Source: JAXLRU01 sp046330935
Lineage (GTDB): Bacteria > Actinomycetota > Actinomycetes > Actinomycetales > Kineosporiaceae
NCBI GenBank assembly: GCA_046330935.1
Contig: JAXLRU010000003.1
Location: forward strand, 665,858-729,857
Direction: 5' to 3'
Length of the DNA: 64,000 bases
Shown here: positions 55,832 to 64,000 of the stretch, piece by piece
Position numbering within the stretch: position 1 is the first letter of the stretch
How the letters are laid out: the number at the start of each line of letters is the position of its first letter
Notes under the pieces: generated by a model
What the model was told of the DNA's origin: nothing
What the model saw: only the letters and a program-made list of their open reading frames with translations
Database searches by the model: none
Position numbers and translations under genes: made by a program

Positions 55832-56464
55832 ATGAGCGAGCTGTGGCAGCTGCGGGCACGGTGGGAGGCGACGGCGACCGCCGCCGGGGCGGGCCCCCGC
55901 GAGGCGGTCGAGGCGTGCGGGGAGCGCCTGCTGGCCGCCTGGGGCGATCCGGGGCGCGGCTATCACGACGTCCGCCACCTCGCCGAGGTGCTCGACCGGG
56001 CGGACGACCTGGACGCGCAGGCTCGCGACGGCGTCGCGGTGCGGCTCGCGCTGTGGTTCCACGACGCCGTCTACCGGGGCGCGCCGGACGACGAGGAGGC
56101 CAGCGCCGTCCTGGCCGAGCACGAGCTGTCGGCCCTGGGCGTCCCCGCGCCGCTCGTGGCGGAGGTCGCGCGCCTGGTGCGGCTGACGGCGTCGCACGAC
56201 CCCGCGCCCGGAGACCCCGACGGCTGTGTCGTCACCGACTGCGACCTCGCGATCCTCGCCGCCCCACCCCAGCGGTACGCGGACTACGTCGCGGGCGTCC
56301 GCCGCGACTGGGCGCACGTGGACGACGCGGCGTTCGCGGCCGGGCGGTCGGCGGTGCTGCGGGACCTGCTCGGGCGCGAGCACCTGTTCCGGACGGCGGC
56401 CGGCGCGGCCCGCTGGGACGCCGCGGCCCGCGCCAACCTGCGCTCCGAGCTCGGGGCGGGCTGA
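55832..56464 (+). CDS. HD-domain predicted metal-dependent phosphohydrolase
   Basis: 210 aa. YHDVRHLAEVL, ALWFHDAVYRG (His-Asp pair) and VVTDCDLAILA set the metal-binding HD fold. Often annotated as a predicted metal-dependent HD phosphohydrolase; nucleotide target not known. Confidence 0.85.
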   Translation: MSELWQLRARWEATATAAGAGPREAVEACGERLLAAWGDPGRGYHDVRHLAEVLDRADDLDAQARDGVAVRLALWFHDAVYRGAPDDEEASAVLAEHELSALGVPAPLVAEVARLVRLTASHDPAPGDPDGCVVTDCDLAILAAPPQRYADYVAGVRRDWAHVDDAAFAAGRSAVLRDLLGREHLFRTAAGAARWDAAARANLRSELGAG

Positions 56465-56496
56465 CGCGGGCTGACACGAGCTGAGCCCCTCGCAGA

Positions 56497-57966
56497 TCAG
56501 TGCTGCTCCTGGGCGGTGCGGGAGTCCGACAGCGCGAGCGCCCCGATGCTGGCGACGATCCCGACGACGACGGCGGCCACGGCGTAGGTGATCCGCTCAC
56601 CGGAGAAGAAGGAGTGGACGAGGTCGGCGCTCCAGGCGCCGGCGGGCAGGCGGGTGGTGACCAGCGCCGCGATCATGGTGCCGATGATGGCGGTGCCGAC
56701 GGTCGTCCCGACCTCCTGCGCGGTGTCGTTCAGGGCGGTGCCGATCGACGTCCGGTTCTCGGGCATCGCCTCGACCAGCGCGATGGCGCAGATCGTCATG
56801 ACGGTGCGCAGCCCGACGGTGAGGGTCACGAGGCAGACGGCGATCGGCAGGTAGCCGTGGTCGACGGCGACGGCGAGGCCGGCCAGCGACCCTGCGAGCA
56901 GCCCGGCGCCGACAAGACAGGCGATGCGGTGGCCGAGCCCGGCGGCGAGCCGCTCCGAGACGGGCGCCGCGACGAGCATCGTGAGGATGATCGGCAGGTT
57001 CGCCAGGCCGGCGCGCATCGGGCTCCAGCCGTAGGCGTACTGGAAGTGCAGGATCAGCCCGAACATCACGGTCGCCATGGCGATCGACGTCCCGACCTGC
57101 GCGATCACGGCGCCGCGGACGGTGCCGTCGGCGAACAGGCGCAGGTCGAGCATCGGGGCGGCGCTGCGGCGCTCGTGGACGACGAACACGACGCCCGCGA
57201 CGACGGCGCCCGCCGCGCACGCGAGGGTGGCCAGCGAGGTCCAGCCGTGCTCGACGCCGCTGGTCAGCGCGTAGCTGGCCAGGCCCATGGTGGCGACGCT
57301 GAACAGGGCGCCGAGCAGGTCGAGCCGGTCTGAGGTGAGGTCCTCGCGGCGGTCGGCGGGCACGCCGAGCCGGACGCCGATCCACGCGACGAGCGCGATC
57401 GGCGCGTTGACGAGCAGCAGCCACTGCCAGCTGACGTGCGCGAGCGCCGTCCCGCCGAGCACGGGGCCGAGGATGAACCCCGACATCCCGACGACGATCA
57501 TCACGGTCATGGCGCGCATCCGCAGCGTCGCGTCGTCGAACAGCCGGAACACCAGCGAGTTGGTGATCGGGGCCATCGCGGCGGCGGCGATGCCGAGGCC
57601 GGCGCGCAGCAGGATCAGCTGACTGCTCTCGCCGACGCCGATCACGGCGAGGCTGAGCAGCCCGAACAGGGCGAGCCCCACGAGCAGGACGCGACGGCGC
57701 CCCAGCCGGTCGGCGAGCGATCCCGCCGTGAGCAGCAGGCCGCCGAAGGTCAGCGAGTACGCGCCGGTCACCCACTGCAGGGCAGTGGTGCTGCTGCCGA
57801 GGTCACGGCCGATGGTCGGCAGCGCGATCGACAGGAGCGTGTTGTCGACCATCTCCACGAAGAAGGCCAGGCAGAGCGCGACGAGCGGGATCCACGCCGC
57901 GCGCAGCGACGGGTAGGTGCGGGGTGCGGACTCCTCGACGCGGGTGTCCGGTGTGGTGGTGGTCAT
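56497..57966 (-). CDS. DHA2-family MFS drug exporter
   Basis: 489 aa with ~14 hydrophobic segments. FFVEMVDNTLLSIALPTIGRDLG (motif D1), GSLADRLGRRRVLLVG (motif A) and GMSGFILGPVLGG (motif C) mark drug:H+ antiporters of the EmrB/QacA type. Start MTTTTPD chosen; a longer frame to 58059 exists. Confidence 0.9.
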   Translation of the reverse strand: MTTTTPDTRVEESAPRTYPSLRAAWIPLVALCLAFFVEMVDNTLLSIALPTIGRDLGSSTTALQWVTGAYSLTFGGLLLTAGSLADRLGRRRVLLVGLALFGLLSLAVIGVGESSQLILLRAGLGIAAAAMAPITNSLVFRLFDDATLRMRAMTVMIVVGMSGFILGPVLGGTALAHVSWQWLLLVNAPIALVAWIGVRLGVPADRREDLTSDRLDLLGALFSVATMGLASYALTSGVEHGWTSLATLACAAGAVVAGVVFVVHERRSAAPMLDLRLFADGTVRGAVIAQVGTSIAMATVMFGLILHFQYAYGWSPMRAGLANLPIILTMLVAAPVSERLAAGLGHRIACLVGAGLLAGSLAGLAVAVDHGYLPIAVCLVTLTVGLRTVMTICAIALVEAMPENRTSIGTALNDTAQEVGTTVGTAIIGTMIAALVTTRLPAGAWSADLVHSFFSGERITYAVAAVVVGIVASIGALALSDSRTAQEQH

Positions 57967-58102
57967 GGTGGGAGCCTGCGGCGAGGGACTGTTGCCAGGC
58001 GCACGTCGTCCTGGCACGGCCGCCCAGGCGCTGTCACGGCGCGCACCCGGCGCTGTCACCGACGAGGTGATGCTCGGCGTCCCCTCCTATGCCTCGCCTA
58101 CC

Positions 58103-59023
58103 TCAGCTCGCGCCTGCGACCGGAGCTCGGTCGAACGTCGCCACCTTCTCGAACGTCGTGTCGTCGAGAACGCGTCGATGCGAGGTGACGAGCAGCCCGG
58201 CCGCCCGCAGGTGGGCCACCGACTCCGAGCGGTCCCACGGCAGCTCGGTCAGGGCTCCCACAGGATTCGCGATCCAGAGCCGGGACCCGTCACCGCCAGC
58301 ACCTTCCGCCCGCCCCAGCACGCAACCGTCACTCCGGATGCCGTCGACGTCCACCCTCGCCCCGGGCACTCGTACCTGCCAGCGTTCTTCCGAGGTCGCA
58401 AGGTCCACGCACCAGACCACCCGGTCCTCGCGGTGCCCCCGCGAGGCCGACGAGGCGTTGACCACCAACGTGTCACCACGGAGCACCTCGCCCGTAGGGA
58501 AGGGCGGTTCCTGCGGCCAGGGTGGCAGCGCCACGACGGCGGGCTCCGCCGCGCGAGCATGGTCCACGCGAAGCCGGTGCCCGGAGTCCCACCATGCGAC
58601 GCGTGCGGTGTCGGGGTCGTAGCAGGCCATGGCCGACATCCGTGCCAGCGCCTGCACCGTCTCGCCCGTACGGCAGTCGATCACGTGCTTGCGACGCCCC
58701 TCGATGTTCACCGCCACGAGGTCGCCACCGGCGAAGCGGACGTCGTCGCACTGCCGGAGGTCCTTGCGCTGCCAGAGCCTCTGGCCAGTGGCGGCGGCGT
58801 ACCCGACGACGCCGTGGCGGTCGTAGGACGCCGCGACCACGACGAGCGCGTCCTCATCGGGGCCACCGGCGAGGGCGAGGCGCACCCAGTCGTCGTGCAC
58901 CGTCTCGAAGGCGCCCACGAGACGAGGGGTGCGCGCGCGTAGCGACCACACCTCCACGGCATTCGAAAAGTCCGCGGCGATCATGCATTCACTCGGCCCC
59001 GCCACGAGACCCGAGATCCTCAC
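58103..59023 (-). CDS. hypothetical repeat (beta-propeller-like) protein
   Basis: 306 aa. Repeating blades such as VVGYAAATGQRLWQRKDL, HVIDCRTGETVQAL and WCVDLATSEERWQV suggest a PQQ-like propeller. No signal peptide seen. GTG overlaps the DUF4031 stop (GTGA). Confidence 0.6.
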   Translation of the reverse strand: MRISGLVAGPSECMIAADFSNAVEVWSLRARTPRLVGAFETVHDDWVRLALAGGPDEDALVVVAASYDRHGVVGYAAATGQRLWQRKDLRQCDDVRFAGGDLVAVNIEGRRKHVIDCRTGETVQALARMSAMACYDPDTARVAWWDSGHRLRVDHARAAEPAVVALPPWPQEPPFPTGEVLRGDTLVVNASSASRGHREDRVVWCVDLATSEERWQVRVPGARVDVDGIRSDGCVLGRAEGAGGDGSRLWIANPVGALTELPWDRSESVAHLRAAGLLVTSHRRVLDDTTFEKVATFDRAPVAGAS

Positions 59024-59286
59024 GCGCCGCGCCCCTTGCGCCGCCGCAACCCGCTGGCGAGGAGGCGGGTGATCAGCTCGCGCCCGGTCACGGCCTGCGC
59101 GCCGAGGGCGATGGCCTGCTCGCGGCGGGCGGCGGTGATGTCGTAATGGTCACCCTGGAACGCCTCGCGGGGCACGCCGAGCAGCCCGGCGAAGGCGTGC
59201 AGCTCGTCGTAGGAGACGTCGCTGACCAGGTGGCACCACAGCTGCCCGCGCCAGGGCCAGTTGGGAGGGTCGACGAGGACGGTCAT
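59020..59286 (-). CDS. DUF4031 protein
   Basis: 88 aa. MTVLVDPPNWPWRGQLWCHLVSD and HYDITAARREQAIALGAQAV are diagnostic of DUF4031, a small cytosolic family of unknown role. Coupled to the next gene. Confidence 0.85.
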   Translation of the reverse strand: MTVLVDPPNWPWRGQLWCHLVSDVSYDELHAFAGLLGVPREAFQGDHYDITAARREQAIALGAQAVTGRELITRLLASGLRRRKGRGA

Positions 59287-59340
59287 CAGCCCAGCAGTAT
59301 CCCCCGCCGCGGCTGGTTCCGGCATGGGTTACGGTGACGC

Positions 59341-59428
59341 GCGACGCGGGGTGCCGCCCCCCTCCCACCAGGGCCGCGGCTGAGAACACACCCGTAGAAC
59401 CTGATCTAGTTCGTACTAGCGAAGGGAC
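59341..59428 (+). ncRNA. TPP riboswitch (THI element) before thiM
   Basis: Conserved blocks GCGGGGTGCC, GCTGAGA, CCCGTAGAACCTGATCTAGT and TAGCGAAGGGA are all present in order. The last block provides the ribosome site 10 nt before the thiM ATG, so thiamine diphosphate probably blocks translation. Confidence 0.95.
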
Positions 59429-59437
59429 GTCATCGCG

Positions 59438-60241
59438 ATGACTTCCGGACCCGTCACCCCCGACCAGTGCGGCGAGGCGCTCGAGGCGCTGCGCACCGGC
59501 AGCCCGCTCGTGCAGTGCCTGACGAACATCGTCGTGGCGCAGTGGACGGCCAACGTGCTGCTCGCCGTCGGCGCCGCCCCGGCGATGGTCGACAACCCGC
59601 GCGAGGCGGGCCTGTTCGCGGGCGTCGCGGGCGGCGTCCTGATCAACCTGGGGACGCCGTACGAGACGACGGTCGCGGCGATGCGCGCCGCCGCCGACGC
59701 GGCGGACAAGGCCGGGACGCCGTGGGTGCTCGACCCGGTGGCGGCCGGCGGGCTGCCGTGGCGCACCGAGGTGGCGCACGAGCTGGTGGCGCTGCACCCG
59801 ACGATCGTGCGCGGCAACGCCTCCGAGGTGCTGGCACTCACCGGCGGTGCGGGCGGGCGCGGCGTCGACGCCGTCGACACCCCGCAGCAGGCCGCGCCGG
59901 GTGCGGCGCAGCTGGCGACGAAGCACGGCTCGGTGATCGCGGTGAGCGGCCCGATCGACCTGATCACCGACGGCGAGCGCACGGCCGAGGTGTCCAACGG
60001 CCACGCGTGGCTCACGAAGGTGACCGGCGCGGGCTGCTCCCTGGGCGCGCTGATGGCGGCGTTCGCCGCGGTGGTCGAGGACAAGCTCGTCGCCGCGACG
60101 GCCGCGACGGCCGCCCTGACGGTGGCCGCCGATGCCGCCGCCGCGGCCACCCGCGGGCCGGGTTCGTTCGCCGTCGCCCTGCTCGACGAGCTGTCGCTGC
60201 TCACCCCGCAGCGCCTCGCCGAGCAGGTCCGGCTGGGCTGA
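59438..60241 (+). CDS. thiM: hydroxyethylthiazole kinase
   Basis: 267 aa. CLTNIVVAQWTANVLLAVGAAPAMVDNP, WVLDPVAAGG, GNASEV and VTGAGCSLGALMAAF (catalytic Cys region). Phosphorylates the thiazole alcohol with ATP in thiamine salvage. First gene of the TPP-controlled operon. Confidence 0.96.
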   Translation: MTSGPVTPDQCGEALEALRTGSPLVQCLTNIVVAQWTANVLLAVGAAPAMVDNPREAGLFAGVAGGVLINLGTPYETTVAAMRAAADAADKAGTPWVLDPVAAGGLPWRTEVAHELVALHPTIVRGNASEVLALTGGAGGRGVDAVDTPQQAAPGAAQLATKHGSVIAVSGPIDLITDGERTAEVSNGHAWLTKVTGAGCSLGALMAAFAAVVEDKLVAATAATAALTVAADAAAAATRGPGSFAVALLDELSLLTPQRLAEQVRLG

Positions 60242-60255
60242 GCGGAGGCACCGCG

Positions 60256-60945
60256 ATGCCCCGGCCGGCCCTGGACCTGCGCGTCTACCTGGTCACCGAC
60301 ACCGGCCTGTGCGGCGAGCGGGGCGTGCCCGCGACGGTCGCGGCGGCCGTGCGGGGCGGCGTCACGATCGTGCAGCTGCGCGATCCGGACGCCGACGACG
60401 CGTCGTTCGTCGCGCTCGGACGGGCCCTGGCCGCCGAGCTGGCGGGGACCGGCGTGCCGTTGATCGTCAACGATCGCGTGCACCTCGTGGCGGAGATCGG
60501 CGCGGACGGCGCGCACGTGGGCCAGGGCGACCTCGACGTCGCGACGGCGCGGGCGCTGCTCGGCCCCGACGCCCTGCTGGGCCTGTCGGTGCAGGTGCCC
60601 GAGGAGCTGGAGGCCGCGCTGGAGGCGGGCCTCGACGCGGGACTGATCGACTACCTGGGCGTGGGCCCGGTCTGGCACCAGACGACGAAGGCCGTGCCGC
60701 GGCCGCCGCTGGGCGTCGACGGGCTGGCGGCCGTCACCGCTGCCAGCCCGTGGCCGTGCGTGGTCATCGGCGGGGTCGACGCCTCGCGCGCGGCCGCCTG
60801 CAAGGGCGCGGGGGCGGCGGGGCTGGCCGTGGTCAGCGCCGTCTGCGGGCAGCCCGACCCCGAGCTCGCCGCGCGCACCCTGCGCACCGCGTGGGACGAA
60901 GCTCCCGCCCCCGGCGCAGCGCACGCGGGCAGGGTGGGCGCATGA
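60256..60945 (+). CDS. thiE: thiamine-phosphate synthase
   Basis: 229 aa. YLVTD, TIVQLRDP, LIVNDRV, GVGPVWHQTTK and VVIGGV are the TIM-barrel signatures. Joins HMP-PP to thiazole phosphate. 14 bp after thiM, 4-bp overlap with thiD. Confidence 0.96.
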   Translation: MPRPALDLRVYLVTDTGLCGERGVPATVAAAVRGGVTIVQLRDPDADDASFVALGRALAAELAGTGVPLIVNDRVHLVAEIGADGAHVGQGDLDVATARALLGPDALLGLSVQVPEELEAALEAGLDAGLIDYLGVGPVWHQTTKAVPRPPLGVDGLAAVTAASPWPCVVIGGVDASRAAACKGAGAAGLAVVSAVCGQPDPELAARTLRTAWDEAPAPGAAHAGRVGA

Positions 60946-61799
60946 GCAGCCGCCCGCCCGTCGTCCTCAGCATCGCCGGCAGCGACCCCTCGGGGGGCGC
61001 GGGCATCCAGGCCGACCTCAAGACGTTCTCGGCCCTCGGCGCCTACGGCACCTGCGTGATCACGGCCCTCACCGCGCAGAACACCCGCGGCGTCACGGGC
61101 GTGCACGGCGTCCCGGCCGCGTTCGTCCGGCAGCAGCTGGAGACCCTCGCCGACGACGTCCGGATCGACGCCGTGAAGATCGGCATGCTGGGCGGCGCGG
61201 ACGTCGTGCGCGAGGTGGGCGCGTTCCTCACGGAGCGCGCGTTCCCGGTGGTGGTCCTCGACCCGGTGATGGTCGCGACGTCGGGCGATCGGCTGCTGGC
61301 CGCCGACGCCGTGGCCGCGCTGCGCGAGCTGCTGCCGCTGGCCTCGATCATCACGCCGAACCTGCCCGAGGCCGGCGACCTGCTCGGCACCGGCGCCGCG
61401 ACCGACGTCGACGGCATGCTCGCCCAGGCCGAACAGCTCCTGGCCCTCGGCCCGCAGCGGGTGCTGCTCAAGGGCGGCCACCTCGTCGGCTCGGGCGCGG
61501 AGCAGGCGAGCAGCGACGCCGCGGAGGCGGTCGACGTCCTGGCCTGCGATCACGGAGGCCGGCACGTCCTGCGCTCGCCGCGCGTGGACACGACGAGCAC
61601 CCACGGCACCGGCTGCAGCCTGTCCTCGGCGATCGCGGCGCTGGTGCCGCAGCGCGACTCCTGGGGCACTGCGGTGCGCGAGGCCAAGCAGTGGCTCACC
61701 GACGCCCTGGCCGCCGCCGACGAGCTGCGCATCCAGCGCGACCCCGCCGCCGGCGGCCACGGCCCCGTGCACCACTTCCACGCGGTCTGGCCGCGCTGA
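60942..61799 (+). CDS. thiD: HMP/HMP-phosphate kinase
   Basis: 285 aa. VLSIAGSDPSGGAGIQADLKTF, ALTAQNTRGV, VLDPVMVATSG and THGTGCSLSSAIAA (catalytic Cys). Phosphorylates the pyrimidine moiety twice. Translationally coupled to thiE. Confidence 0.96.
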   Translation: MSSRPPVVLSIAGSDPSGGAGIQADLKTFSALGAYGTCVITALTAQNTRGVTGVHGVPAAFVRQQLETLADDVRIDAVKIGMLGGADVVREVGAFLTERAFPVVVLDPVMVATSGDRLLAADAVAALRELLPLASIITPNLPEAGDLLGTGAATDVDGMLAQAEQLLALGPQRVLLKGGHLVGSGAEQASSDAAEAVDVLACDHGGRHVLRSPRVDTTSTHGTGCSLSSAIAALVPQRDSWGTAVREAKQWLTDALAAADELRIQRDPAAGGHGPVHHFHAVWPR

Positions 61800-61802
61800 G
61801 CC

Positions 61803-63212
61803 TCAGCCCTGAGTGGCCGCCGCCCGCCGCGTGAACGGCCACGCGATCAGGGCGGCGACGGCGAACGACGTCACCGACGCCGACAGCCACGGCTGGCCGA
61901 GCGTGTGCAGGGCCTCCCCGGCCGACGTCCACAGGCCGGACCAGCCGGGCAGCGACCCGGGGTTGACCAGCTGGTACGCCACGAACCCGGCGAGCCAGGC
62001 GAGGAGCATCCCCACCCGGGTGGGCGCGTCGACCGAGGTGTCCCACGCGCCGCGCCGCCCCACCCACGCCGCGATCATCACGCCCGACAGGGGCACGAAG
62101 AACCCGCCGATGGCGTAGAGGAAGTCGTCGTAGGAGTCGAACTTCAGCCACAGCGCACCGGCGGTGATCAGCGCACCGATCGCGACGGTGAGGACCCGCC
62201 GGTCCAGGCGCGGCGCGAGGTTCTGCAGCGAGACGGCGGTGGAGTACACGTTGGCGAAGCTCTGGTCGGTCTCGCGCACCGTGAGGACGGCGAGCGCCGC
62301 CGTGCCCAGCGCGAGGGTGCGGAACAGGGCGAAGACGTCGCCCTCCAGCTGCACCTGCAGCAGCGCCACGACACCCAGGCCCATGCACGCGATCTGCGCG
62401 ACGGAGTAGCCGACGGCTCCCCCGGCGAAGGCGGCGCGCGGCGTCCGGGAGTGCCGCGAGTAGTCCGCGGCGAGCGGCACCCACGACAGCGACAGCGCGA
62501 TCACGGCGTCGACGGCCAACCAGAACCCGCCCCAGGACCCGCCGGTGACGGCGGGGGTGTCGCGGCGCAGGAGCCCGACGGCGAGCACGACGAGGGAGAG
62601 GACGACGAGCGGCACGAGCAGGCGGCGCAGCCAGCGGATCGCGCCGAGCGGGCGCAGCGTGAGCAGCGTGGTGAGGGCGCCGGCGCCGACCACGCAGACC
62701 CAGCGCGGCAGGGCGTCGTCGGACAGCGCGCGGGCGCTCTCGGCGATGACAACGAGCTCGAAGACTCCCCAGCCGAGGCACTGGGCGATGTTGAGGACGG
62801 TCGGCGCGTAGGACGCGCGGCCGCCGAGGACGCCGCGCAGCACCACCATCGCGGGCGCGCCGGTGCGGGCGCCCATGAGCAGCGTGGTGCCGAGGATGAG
62901 CGCGCCGAGGACGGACCCGACGACGAGCGCGGTGAGCGCCGCCGGCACCGACATCGGCTGCGCACCGGCGGGCGCGAGCACGACGATCGCGCCGGTGAAG
63001 CCGAGCAGGCTGACGCCGAGGTTGCCCCACAGGCCGAGCTGGTCGAGCAGCCCGAGGGAGCGGGGGGCCTGCCCCTCGAGGGTGGCGGGCGCCTCGTCGT
63101 CGGGGACGGCGAGCAGCCCGCCGCGGCGCGCGGCCGCCGTGGGGGGCGGGTCGGCGACGAGCGTGTCGAGGCCGGGGTCGGACGTGGTGCCGGAGTTCAG
63201 GTTCGCGCCCAT
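61803..63212 (-). CDS. cytX: CytX-like permease for thiamine pyrimidine precursor
   Basis: 469 aa, NCS1-type with ~12 helices (LWGNLGVSLLGFTGAIVVL, SLSWVPLAADYSRHSR). Purine-cytosine permease-like; the TPP riboswitch and thi neighbours identify HMP uptake (CytX). Converges on thiD with 3 bp between stops. Confidence 0.9.
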   Translation of the reverse strand: MGANLNSGTTSDPGLDTLVADPPPTAAARRGGLLAVPDDEAPATLEGQAPRSLGLLDQLGLWGNLGVSLLGFTGAIVVLAPAGAQPMSVPAALTALVVGSVLGALILGTTLLMGARTGAPAMVVLRGVLGGRASYAPTVLNIAQCLGWGVFELVVIAESARALSDDALPRWVCVVGAGALTTLLTLRPLGAIRWLRRLLVPLVVLSLVVLAVGLLRRDTPAVTGGSWGGFWLAVDAVIALSLSWVPLAADYSRHSRTPRAAFAGGAVGYSVAQIACMGLGVVALLQVQLEGDVFALFRTLALGTAALAVLTVRETDQSFANVYSTAVSLQNLAPRLDRRVLTVAIGALITAGALWLKFDSYDDFLYAIGGFFVPLSGVMIAAWVGRRGAWDTSVDAPTRVGMLLAWLAGFVAYQLVNPGSLPGWSGLWTSAGEALHTLGQPWLSASVTSFAVAALIAWPFTRRAAATQG

Positions 63213-63223
63213 GACGCGACCAC

Positions 63224-63332
63224 CTCTCCCTTCGCCGGTGCGAACCGGATCAGGTTCAAGCGGTCGGTGGCCCGGGCGCGCAGGCGCCCCTCCACCCTCT
63301 CAGCCCGGTTGGCGGGCTCCCGCGGGGACGTG
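63224..63332 (-). ncRNA. TPP riboswitch before cytX
   Basis: On the minus strand: GCGGGAGCCC, GGGCTGAGAGGG, CTTGAACCTGATCCGGTT and CCGGCGAAGGGAGAGG in order. A GC-rich extra arm (63274-63296) is inserted after CTGAGA. The ribosome site lies in the last block, 12 nt before the ATG. Confidence 0.95.
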
Positions 63333-63375
63333 GCAAGGGTAGGCGACGCGCGGGAGGACGGCGTCCACGGGTTGG

Positions 63376-63418
63376 CTTTCCCGACAGGAAAGTCGAGAGT
63401 GAGTTTCCTCAAAGGAAA
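63376..63418 (+). promoter_or_regulatory. two GGAAA dyads upstream of membrane protein
   Basis: CTTTCC-N5-GGAAAG (63376-63392) and TTTCCT-N3-AGGAAA (63404-63418), just before the ribosome site. Candidate autoregulatory sites for the winged-helix regulator two genes on. Confidence 0.5.
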
Positions 63419-63428
63419 GCGAGGAGTC

Positions 63429-63932
63429 ATGACCACTCCCTCCGAGGCCCGTGCCGCGCTCGCCGAGATCGTCGAGGTCCGCCGCCGCGCCGCCGCCCGC
63501 CTGCACGTCCCCGCCTGGTACTGGGCCGGCCTGGCGGGAGGCTGGGTCCTGCTCGGCGCCCTCGCCGAGACGTCCCACGCCTGGCTCACCGCCGCCGCCA
63601 CCCTCGCCTTCGGTGCCGGCCAGGCCGCGGTGGCCGCCCGCGTCGTCGACGGCCGCGCCGGCACCCCGGGCATCAAGCTGCGCCGCAGCGCCACCACCAC
63701 CGGCCTCGCCCGGCACGTCCTGCTCGGGCTGGTCGCCCTCACCGTCCTCACGACGGCGGCGGCGCTGGCCCTGGACGCCGACGGCGCCCACCACCCCGCG
63801 TTCGCCTCGGGGGTGATCGGGGCCCTCGTGGTCGCCCTCGGCGGGCCCCTCCTGGTGGCGCTCACCCGGGAGCGGGCCGCGCGCGCCGTGACCTCCGCCC
63901 CCGGACAGGCCCCGGACGGGGGCCGCGCGTGA
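63429..63932 (+). CDS. hypothetical membrane protein
   Basis: 167 aa with GAGGAG site. Cytosolic helix (~1-25), then four membrane helices in two pairs (YWAGLAGGWVLLGAL / AAATLAFGAGQAAVA; LLGLVALTVLTTAAALAL / GVIGALVVALGGPLLVAL). Coupled (GTGA) to a regulator, as usual for such two-gene units. Confidence 0.75.
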   Translation: MTTPSEARAALAEIVEVRRRAAARLHVPAWYWAGLAGGWVLLGALAETSHAWLTAAATLAFGAGQAAVAARVVDGRAGTPGIKLRRSATTTGLARHVLLGLVALTVLTTAAALALDADGAHHPAFASGVIGALVVALGGPLLVALTRERAARAVTSAPGQAPDGGRA

Positions 63933-64000
63933 GCATCGACGACGTCCTCAACCCCGGCACGCGGATGTCCCTCGTGGCACTGCTCGCGGCCGTCGAGTGG
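63929..64000 (+). CDS. winged-helix transcriptional regulator, 3' end outside window
   Basis: 24 residues visible: SIDDVLNPGTRMSLVALLAAVEW. This opening resembles winged-helix regulators of the LDP-xIH-xxRLxIVALLA type in actinomycetes. GTG overlaps the membrane protein stop. Confidence 0.65.
   Translation, partial: MSIDDVLNPGTRMSLVALLAAVEW

Overview
The window is about 64 kb of very GC-rich chromosomal DNA from an actinomycete (Actinomycetota). The evidence is the base composition, frequent GTG and near-leaderless starts, DUF222-HNH and Septum_form genes, and an MFS transporter fused to thymidylate kinase. Genus cannot be fixed from sequence reading alone.

Layout. 1-6.3 kb: core genes (MFS-Tmk fusion, DNA polymerase III delta' subunit, secreted TAP-type hydrolase, a small membrane protein, tRNA-Thr(CGT), DUF4287 protein). 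6372-13645: a complete Tn3-family transposon with 38-bp inverted ends (one mismatch) and a 5-bp target duplication (AGGTA). It sits in the 3' end of a MerR-family gene and carries a lead/cadmium-type cassette: ArsR/CmtR-like sensor, cation-efflux protein, methyltransferase, signal peptidase II and undecaprenyl-PP phosphatase. Its tnpA has a one-base frameshift. 14-17.5 kb: SnoaL-like protein, old-yellow-enzyme reductase, quinone-type oxidoreductase and a MarR regulator with two operator palindromes.

17.6-25.1 kb is the most unusual region. It looks like an accessory or effector island of an extracellular contractile injection system (eCIS): a DUF4157 (eCIS core) protein, an eCIS-type AAA+ ATPase, a DUF4280 PAAR-like tip protein, a Septum_form lipoprotein and two putative cargo proteins. 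One cargo gene, whose residues suggest a DNase I/EEP fold, is split by an ISL3 element with an exact 8-bp target duplication. Four promoters in the island share a two-box motif (CGRYTACYGATG, 18-19 nt, CCTANNGTC), with a divergent symmetric pair between the ATPase and the lipoprotein. No sheath, tube or baseplate gene is visible here.

25.4-39 kb: DUF222-HNH nuclease, a broken SMI1/KNR4 gene, a WapI-like protein, Tex, a DUF4240 protein, an SGNH esterase, a SpoIIE-type phosphatase, a MarR regulator and a heteromeric ABC exporter pair. 39-45.5 kb: two paralogous lipoproteins flank an AprAB/fumarate-reductase-like flavoprotein and ferredoxin, followed by a GGDEF-EAL protein. 45.7-52.3 kb: zinc-ribbon protein and MarR, a 91-bp tandem repeat, glyoxalase-like protein, MFS carrier, thioredoxin-reductase-like enzyme, M16 peptidase-like protein and an NAD-dependent epimerase. 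52.3-54.2 kb: an AbiE-type type IV toxin-antitoxin pair. 54.2-59.3 kb: VanZ-like, GNAT, HD-domain, DHA2 drug exporter, a repeat-rich hypothetical protein and DUF4031.

59.3-63.3 kb is a thiamine-salvage module: a TPP riboswitch leads thiM-thiE-thiD, and a second TPP riboswitch on the other strand leads a CytX-like precursor transporter. The window ends in a membrane protein translationally coupled to a winged-helix regulator that runs off the end.
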